From: Procambarus clarkii
Lineage: Eukaryota; Arthropoda; Malacostraca; Decapoda; Cambaridae
DNA: 64,000 nucleotides
Assembly: GCF_040958095.1 (NCBI RefSeq)
Contig: NC_091219.1
Coordinates: 25,267,702-25,331,701 of the forward strand
Direction of reading: 5' to 3'
Positions 10,714 through 19,700 of this stretch are shown one piece after another (positions within the stretch are counted from its first letter, which is position 1; every line of letters begins with the position of its first letter). The translations under genes and the position numbers were made by a program. A model generated the notes under the pieces. That model was not told where the DNA came from. It saw only the letters and a program-made list of their open reading frames with translations, and searched no databases.

Positions 10714-13700
10714 CTGAAAACAGTACATAGGTTTTAACAAATTCAACAAACAAATTTTTTTTTTTTAGATTGCCACAACTCCCAGAGCAGTATTATTTGT
10801 TCTCATTCCAATAACTTGAGATTTTAAGAATACAATATCATAATTTTTATCACGTTAAAATAGTTAGCATGAATAAAATAATATAATTGCGATGCTGTAT
10901 AAACAAAATTTAGGAAGAAAACACACTGGAAAAATCTAATTAATATTGTACTAGGAGTACCTGACTCGTGCCCAGGGTCTCTCCCAATATTACTCTTCTC
11001 TCATCTCTTTCACACCTCTCTTTCCTACCCTTTACCACCTTCCCTATCATTCACCAACTTGCCTACCTTTATTCAAAGTTTACAAAACACTATCATTGGT
11101 GAAATAATGTAACAAGAACTTTAATTAAATAGGAATTAATTATTACTGTTATATATGTGTACAGTATAAGTGAATAACAACAATACTAACAATAAAAATG
11201 GATGGTAGAAGCAAAAACTCGTACGTACAGCATTTAGAGTCAAACAACAAGTTTTCTCCAAGTGCTCTTTATTCTCTTCTCCAAGGCTATGGGTCCCTAC
11301 AATTGCACCAAAGGTGGTTCCCATTCATTTATTTATATATATAAATGGGTACCATTGGTGCAATAGTAGGGACCCATAACCTCAGAGAAGGGAATAAAGA
11401 GTACTAAGAGAAAAACTTGTTGACTCTAAATATGTACGAGTATTTGCTTCTCCTATCACCCCTATTATTATTATTATTATTATCGTCATTATTTATTTTT
11501 ATACAAGTGTATAACCATAATATTTAATTCCTATTGAATTAAAGCATTCTTACTACATTATTTTATCAATGATAAAGTGTTTTATCCTCAAAGTGTAAGC
11601 TTTGAGGATTTTATATGCCACTCTACCTTTATTGACAAAAATATACTTCTGCACATATTTAATACAGAGGTCCTTTAACTAATAATAAAATGTTGAACAC
11701 TGACCATCCTTTTAATATGACACAATTATCATTACCAAGGCTAGTACCACCAGTATGGCTTGTCATTCACAAGTGACACTACATACATGTTGATGGACAC
11801 TTGACTCTTAAAATGGAAAGAGATACAAAAAAAACCTGTGACCACAGGATTTTAGTTCAAGTGGTCTATAGGTATGGCATGAAGTTAATAGTATATAAAA
11901 CAAAACTAAGTAATAAATCTATGCCAACAATGTATAAAAATGCTTTATTCTTGTGTGTAGGTGCAAATGAAACTACTTCAGATCTAAGATCAAATCACAT
12001 ACTGTACCAGCAAACGAAAATATATTGCCATATCTACCGAAGACTGGGTGAGAATCTGCTCTTCTGAAAGAATGATTTCCTGGGTATCTTGTAGCTGAGA
12101 AATCTGCTCTGGTGTGGCACTCAGTATTCGAAGTTCACAAGTTGGAGACTGGGTTATTACCTAAACAAGATCAATATAGTCACTATCAAGTTTAAAACCC
12201 AATGAGGTAATGAATAAAAATAAATTGTCATATCAATGTTTCATACATTATGACTTGTGTATTTAAACAAAATGCTTTAGTGACTGTTTTCATATAAAGA
12301 TTCAGTTTTTGCATGCTAAAACAAATTATCATCGCTGAAAGACACGATTTAGACGATAACATTGAGAATCACTAGCTTAATCGCAATGGAAGAGATCCAG
12401 TCCCAGCTAGTCTAAATAACCAGCACTCCACTGTATTGATAAGGACAGATATGGCTCAATCACATGTGACGACTGAAAAAGATACCCCCTGGGTCATCTT
12501 GGATATCCCTGGGTCATATCTTGCAATACAAACAGAGTAGTTTAAAAGAGTAGTGTGATTACTACTACAATAGTCTCTCATATATTTAGGGTGGAAGAGG
12601 AGCTACCAGTGTATATTTGTAATGGTGGTAATTAATGGGGGCAGAGGTGTACAGTATTTCAGGTTACCGATACTGTAGCAGGTCTACTGTGGAGGTGACT
12701 GCCGGCCAGAATGCTCTCATTCAAATTTATTATGAATTCCACACGAGGCATACTTTAAATAAATTTCCACAATACTATATTGTACAATATCTTATATTAT
12801 GCTACTGTATATTGAACCACTACCCACATTCACTCCATAAAAAAAATAAACCACGATTTATAGTTTTCTCATATTTGACATCCCAACTTGCAATAAATTT
12901 TGCAATTCATGACATCGTGTTTCAAGTAATTCATGGTGGTGCCTCTTGTCAGCCATAGGAACATATTTATATCTTCCAAATCTGGTAATTCCCATTGTTA
13001 GGGGTAGGAAATATGTACTTAGGCTTATCGAGGTTCCCCCTAGGCTGACCTTCCTCAGAATGCATCTTCAATAGTTCTTAACTTCCAGGTACCTATTTAC
13101 TACTTAACTCCCAGGGGCCAGATTCACTAAGCAGTTACGCAAGCACTTACAAACCTGTACATCTTTTCTCAATCTTTGGCTGTTTTGTTTACAATTATTA
13201 AACATTTAATGAGCTCCGAAGCACCAGGAGGCTGTTTATAACAATAACAACAGTTGATTGGGAAGTTTTCATGCCTGTAAACTGTTTAATAAATGTAACC
13301 AAAGCCGTCAAAGATTGAGGAAAGATGTACACATTTGTAAGTACTTGCATAACTGCTTCATGAATCTGGCCCCAGGTACCTATTTACTAAGTGAACAGCA
13401 GCATTGGATGAAAGGAAACATGCCCAGCCATTTCTGTTATGCCCATGGCCCTTGATTGCAAGTCGAAGATGTAGACCACTGTTAATTCTCAAGAAAATGC
13501 AATTTGTTACACAAGATACACAAAAATTACTATGAAACTGTACTGTAAAATACAAATGTATTAATAACGCACCACAATGAACTAATCTGGCATACTTTGA
13601 ATAAATTTCTACAATGCTGTACAATAATACATCACTTCTTCCAATCTTGCAGGCAAATTCCTTCCCTCCGTCCCATCCCAAATCTTCATCCAAGTGCTAT

Positions 13701-16700
13701 ACAGTGGTACCTCGGAATGCGAGTGTCCCTGTATGCGAGTTTTTCGGAAGACGAGCAGGATTTACTCCAAAAATATGTCTCGGAAGGCGAGGGTTACCTC
13801 GGGATGCGAGTTTGTTGATACGTGTACAGGCCGACTGGCGCGTGGTGGCATGGCGATCGCGCCTCAGTTTACCAGTGTCTCGTGTCCAGTGACTATCCCA
13901 CCTGAATTCTTCACAAGGATTTACAGTTTTTTATCGGTTTTTTGGCCATTTGAGCATAAAAGTTGTCATTATATATCTTGCCATGGGTCTCAAGAAAGCC
14001 ATTGGTAAGGTTCAACCTAAGAAAATAGCTGTGAGTAGAGGCAGTAGAGGATGTCCCTTCTTGATTAAGAAAATGTGTGAAGTATGGGAAGAACTGCAAA
14101 GTTTTGTTGAAAAAACTCACCCAGATAAAGCTGTAGCAGGCCGTTGCATTGACCTTTTAAATGATAATGTGATGTCTTACTACAGACAAGTGTTAAAATG
14201 TAGGGAAAAACAAGTGTCATTAGACAAATTCTTAGTAAAACAAGCAAGTCCTAGTGGTATGCAGGCAAAATGTGCCAGAGTGTGCATACCAGTGAAGTCC
14301 TCACTGCCTGATGTGATAATGGAAGGGGACTCCCCTTCCAAACAGTAACTCCTCTCTTCCTCCCACCTCCTCACCATCTTCCATACGCCTACAGCATTCA
14401 ACAGCAAGGTAAGTAATAACTTGAACATAGTTTTGTAGGTTTATTTAGATGAATTAGGTATAAAAATTTAGTTTGATGTGGGGTTTTTGGGGTAGTCAGG
14501 AACGGATTAATTCATTTCCCTTTATTTCTTATGGGGAAATTAGCTTCGGAATGCGAGTTTTCGGAATACGAGGCGTCTCCAGGAACCAATTAAACTCTTA
14601 AACTGAGGTATGCCTGTATAGTCGTAATGGCTCGGCACTTTTCCCTGATAATTCCCCCCCCCCTTCCTTCATGCTCAGTGTACTCTACACTTTATTTATA
14701 TAAATATTAAATAATAGTAATAACTTTGTGGACTAGAAATCTTGACTGGCCAAAACTGAGTTCATAGAGTTTTGCATAGAAATCTCAATTATTTTATCAT
14801 GCAAAAGCAGTGGGTAGAATAACATCAGAAAGTAGTAATGTACTATATTGGGACCTGACTGCACAATATATAATGAAGGATTATTAAAACATTCTTAATA
14901 TTAATATCATACTAAAATACAGTCTCAAGTCAATCTCATCTTGAGAATACAGTGTAGAAACCCTCACCTTAACATCACTTAGATCCAAGTTGGAATTTTG
15001 GAGAGAATCAAAGTCGAAAGAAATATCTTCTGTGACAGCAGGATCTTTTCGAACAGATGAGGTATGGCCGATCTGTGGCGCCTGCTGCAAGGAATCACAG
15101 CATCACTCTAATCCAGTTTATCATAAATAATTCTTGTTTCCCCCTGCCCTTCAAGATACTGGTATTTTATAAATAAAAAATATATAGATAATATTTGCAT
15201 GAAATACTTCATACAGAATATGCAAAACATAATTAAAAGTTTTAAACTTGAAAAAGAAAATTAATTTCTTAGTCTATGTTATCCTTTTGTTAGATATGTT
15301 ATTCTTCTGCATCCTAATATATACAGTACAGCATTATGATGCCGAACCTACAGTCAACCACATCCCTCCACTTGACTCAGAATGGAAGACCAAGTGACAA
15401 TCGAATGGTATACAACATTAAGCATAATGCAAGACTTCTCATAAGTCACGTCTAGCCTCTGTTCAGATATTCCGTTGATCTCATCAGCATCCTATAGCGA
15501 CACATCAGGCACAGCCAGCGAAGGACTCATCAGCTGTGGTTGAGAAAGTTATCTCAAAGTTTCTATAAAACTGGTCTACCACTTCTAGCATATTTATTTC
15601 AGTTAAGAATGAATATTGAAATCATGTTAGGAGTCAAGTTATCTCACTAATAATTTCAGAAGCCAAGTTTAAGTGGGGCATACAATAATTACTGTATGCT
15701 CACTGAACTTGTCAAACTTGCCTAAAACCCACAAAAAGCACCTTCAATGGGCGAAAGAAACTGATAATTTGTCAATGGTTTAAAGCCACCCACGAGGTGT
15801 TTACTGCAACTGCCTAAACAGTACTGCAACTGCCTTCCTTCCTTCCGGAGGGATTCCTACCTGAGGGCTCTAGATTCGAGTAATTACAAAAAAAGTACAG
15901 TACTCTCATATAGGTCTGCTGAAATTTATTCGTGGGCTTAACAACTAGTGAATAATTAGCGTGGTATGTTAATCTTGTTCAATATTTGATGAGGCCGTAT
16001 TTGGGTGAACTATTTGATACTAATTTGGGGGGAAATTACACTGAAAAAATTTAATGTTTAATGTAGAACATTTTCAAGATTTTCTTCTCTTATTATCCTA
16101 AGACAATCTGAAGGCAAAAAACCTAAATAAAAATAAAAAAAAACATTGCCAAAACACTTACTCGACTATTTCGAGGTTGAGTGACCATGCCTCTGATTCG
16201 TCGTTTCCAAGCTGAGCGGCATTTTGAGTCCATATTCTGACAAATCTTGTGCCATAACTTAGACGAGATATTAAATTTGTATTGCAAATGACAGCGTATT
16301 CCAAAGATCATTAGTGGGTCTAACTGACGTTTATTCCATCTACCTGTACAATAGATAAAACAAGACAGGTGTATTTCTGATTTACAAAATATAATTTCCA
16401 AATGCCAAGAACCCTAATTAAAAGCAAAATAAATAATATTTATTTTACATATGTAGATTACATATCTACATACTTATGCTACATATATATGTGTGTATGT
16501 ATGTATGTATGTATGTTTTATTTCTAATAAAAACTAAAGCAAATTCTTCAATAAATTACAAATTTTATGTTTTGAAGTGATCTGAAAACTGATAAACGAC
16601 AAAATATTGGCAAGTTAAACCTAAACTTGTAATTTTAGATGGCAGAATATGGTTGCAAAAGCACATATTCTTAGATACAATAAAGTAACAGAACAAACCA

Positions 16701-19700
16701 AATAATAAATACAACACAATTTTTAGCAGTTCCTGCTAAAAAATGAATAAAAATATAATTGAGTTTGGTGTTACAAAACCTCCCAAGGCGGAGGTATCGG
16801 CTTGTAACCGATACTACTGCACTGAGGTTTAAAGTGCAGTAGATAATTATCAGGAGAAAGCACCAAGTCATTATGGGCTATGTAGCACTTGGAAGGTATA
16901 CGAGGATAAGGATTTGGGACAGGCTGGAGGAGTGAAATGCTGGCCAACTTTATCCTTATACACCTTCCAAGGGCAAATGTACTCAGATTATTAATATGTG
17001 GCATTAGTGCATGTGTATAGTGCATTTTAGAGGAATTACACATTAGTTATTTTTTATACCACTCAAATTCATCCACCTCCCCATTATCATAGACTTTTAA
17101 AATTGTATTAAAATCTACCAGAAGACTACATGACCCAATAACAAACGTGATCTTCCTAGCACCTTCATACAAAAATACTGAAATTGTACAGCCGATATTG
17201 TTGAAATTTACTCACTTCTTCCTGACAAATTAGAGGTGGCCAATTCTTCCTTTGTAAAGAGGTAATCCAACAAAGTAAGCGCCATTTTTTCAGCTGTGAT
17301 ACAGGTAGCGTTGATATGGAGGAGATTTCTGAGGAAAATATGGTACTGAAAAATAATTTACTGTAAGAAGTGATTAAAGTGGAATAAGGTTGCTAAATTC
17401 ATGAGAGATAAAGAGAGAATGAGATGTATAATCAAAGATTAGGCTATTAAAACAAATATATATATTTTTACATACAGATTTGGCAATTTCAGTGTTGTTC
17501 AGCTAATATCTGGTAACTATTTACATTTCCAATTTCAAAATCCTACATTTATTGGCATTACACTGCATCTACTAATTTCATCCACTGCTACTGATAGCAT
17601 TCATTACAATATCACTAGTGATAGCACTAAATGACTAAAACAGACAAGGGAACTCTGGAGAGCCAGTCGTTACAGATTCCAGAAACATAAATTACTTCTA
17701 TGTACCCCCCACACAAGAAGCATTTGTATATACAGTATCATAATACTTCATAGTTACCCCAAAGTTTCTAATATTAAACACAAATCACCTACTTAGCTGA
17801 ATAATGTTCTCTGCCTGCCCACAACTGACAAGAGTACCAATCAAGAAGAATGTTAGAAGTCACAAGTAAGGTGTTGGTGAGGGGGAATAATGGCTGTGGC
17901 AGTCCTTGTGATGTGAAGTAGTACTGGGATTGGTTTTGAGTTTTTAAAGGGTCTTTCTAGAGGTCACTTTGAGTGTTACTGAGTATGTATTCTCCAGTAT
18001 CTTACTAGCACTAATACGATCCATGATGGATAATTTAAAAGATCTCTGCTGCATCAATGCTGAATGTTGATCTTAACTGACTCTGTGAGATTATATCCAT
18101 AAATCCAGAAGGATCTTGTGCATAGGAAGCAACTGGGTGGAATAGTGCATTAAATATTTTTTCCTCTAAATAATGTACTCTTCAAGTGCTAGTGCTTTAG
18201 AGGCTCATTAGATTGAGATGAACCTTTATAAATACTTCAATAATTTACCTTAATCACATTTATTATATTATTAGCTAAATAAAAGTAGAACAAAATTTCT
18301 TGGCGCCTTAGACTGACAAGTCTGGAGTATATATGACTACAAAAAAAAAAAATAGTTTAAAAACACATGCGATAAAACAAGAATATACTGTAGTTTATTA
18401 GGTGCTGTTCTTATAGGGCCTCGAGTAACAGAAGAAACAAATCAGGGCTTACTTACTGAGGTGTTATCGGGCACCTGACACGCAGGGTGGGGTGTGCAGG
18501 ATCACCCAGCCATGAGCCATGTGGAAAATCCTCCTCAGAATTCAGTGAAATTATATTCATGTGGTTGTTGGCATCTGTGTCCTGCACTAGTATCGGGGCA
18601 TTGGACATCTCGATAGCCATCTCCATGGATCTGAAAAGTGAAATAGTATGAGTGTGCAATTGGCCATAATGGGGCTAAAAATGACAATGCAGTACAATAA
18701 AATTACAGGTAGGGGCTTGGAAGGCTTTTGATACTTTTGGGGGAAGACGTTCTGACGGTCATTCCTGGGCTGGCCTGCAAATTCTGCAGTTACTCCTTCG
18801 GCACATTATGACCCTATTGAGATGCTTGAGAGTTCCATGGCACCATACCATATACCACACCCTGTCTGACTGCATCAGTATGTAAATGAGATGTATGCCA
18901 AATTTTGCAAAATACATGATGAAGGCACACAAACATTCATATCAAAACAGAGATGCAAGACCAGAAAACAGGATTGGTTCAACAGAAATTATGAGAGGAC
19001 CAGTGAGGAAAAGACAAGAAAATGGGTTTTTATTTTTTTGTCCGGTTCTATGAAAATGAACCAGATTTCATAGAACCGGACTCAATACGAATTCCAAAGC
19101 AAGAAGAATATATAGAGGTATCTCAAGATGAAGTGGAAAAATTACTCAAGGAGCTAGTAAGAAATAAAGCAGTTGGACCTGACAGAGTTTCACCTTGGGT
19201 GCTGGGAGAATGTACAGCTGAGCTGAGCATTCCACTCCAATTAATATTCCAGACATCCCTGTGCACAGGAATCTCAGCAGATTCTTTTTCAAATCTCAAG
19301 AAGTATATAAGGAAACCAGAAAAGATGCAGCAGCATGTACAAAATGGCTTCTAGAACTGAAAAACGAGTTACAAGGAGAGACTACAGACATTAAACATGA
19401 CAATACTAGAAGATAGAAGAAAAAGAGGTGATATGATCACCACATACAAAATTCTAACAGGAATCGACCAAATTGACAAGGAAGAATTCCTTAACCCAGC
19501 AACATCGTGAACAAGAGGACACAGATTCAAGGTAAGGAAACAAAAGTGCCAAAAAAAAATATTATAAATTTTTTTTGCAAACACATATGACAAGAAATAC
19601 GATGTAGATTTTTAAAATATGACGTAGATTTTTAAAAAGCACACATGACAAGAAATAGAGTAATTGTAGGTACTGCATTAGACAACTGACACCTAGTACT

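Larger units (their letters stand above)
13650..14665 (-). repeat. Dispersed repeat R1 split by the Tigger insertion
   Basis: The sequence left of the Tigger element, read in reverse, is gcacttggatgaagatttgg then gatgggacggaggg. The sequence right of it, in reverse, is aattatcagggaaaagtgcc then gagccattacgacta. Joined, these give the same order as intact R1 copies at 16848-16930, 23258-23330 and 29268-29335. Confidence 0.7.
12161..14967 (-). other. BANP intron between exons at 14968 and 12160
   Basis: Holds a reverse SINE split by a MITE (13000-13490), a deleted Tigger element (13702-14616) and the halves of an older repeat that the Tigger copy interrupted. 12161-12999 contains nothing recognised. 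Confidence 0.75.

Noticed and set aside
13358-13693. 111-codon minus-strand frame
   Set aside because: It overlaps SINE and R1 sequence and shows no conserved motif.
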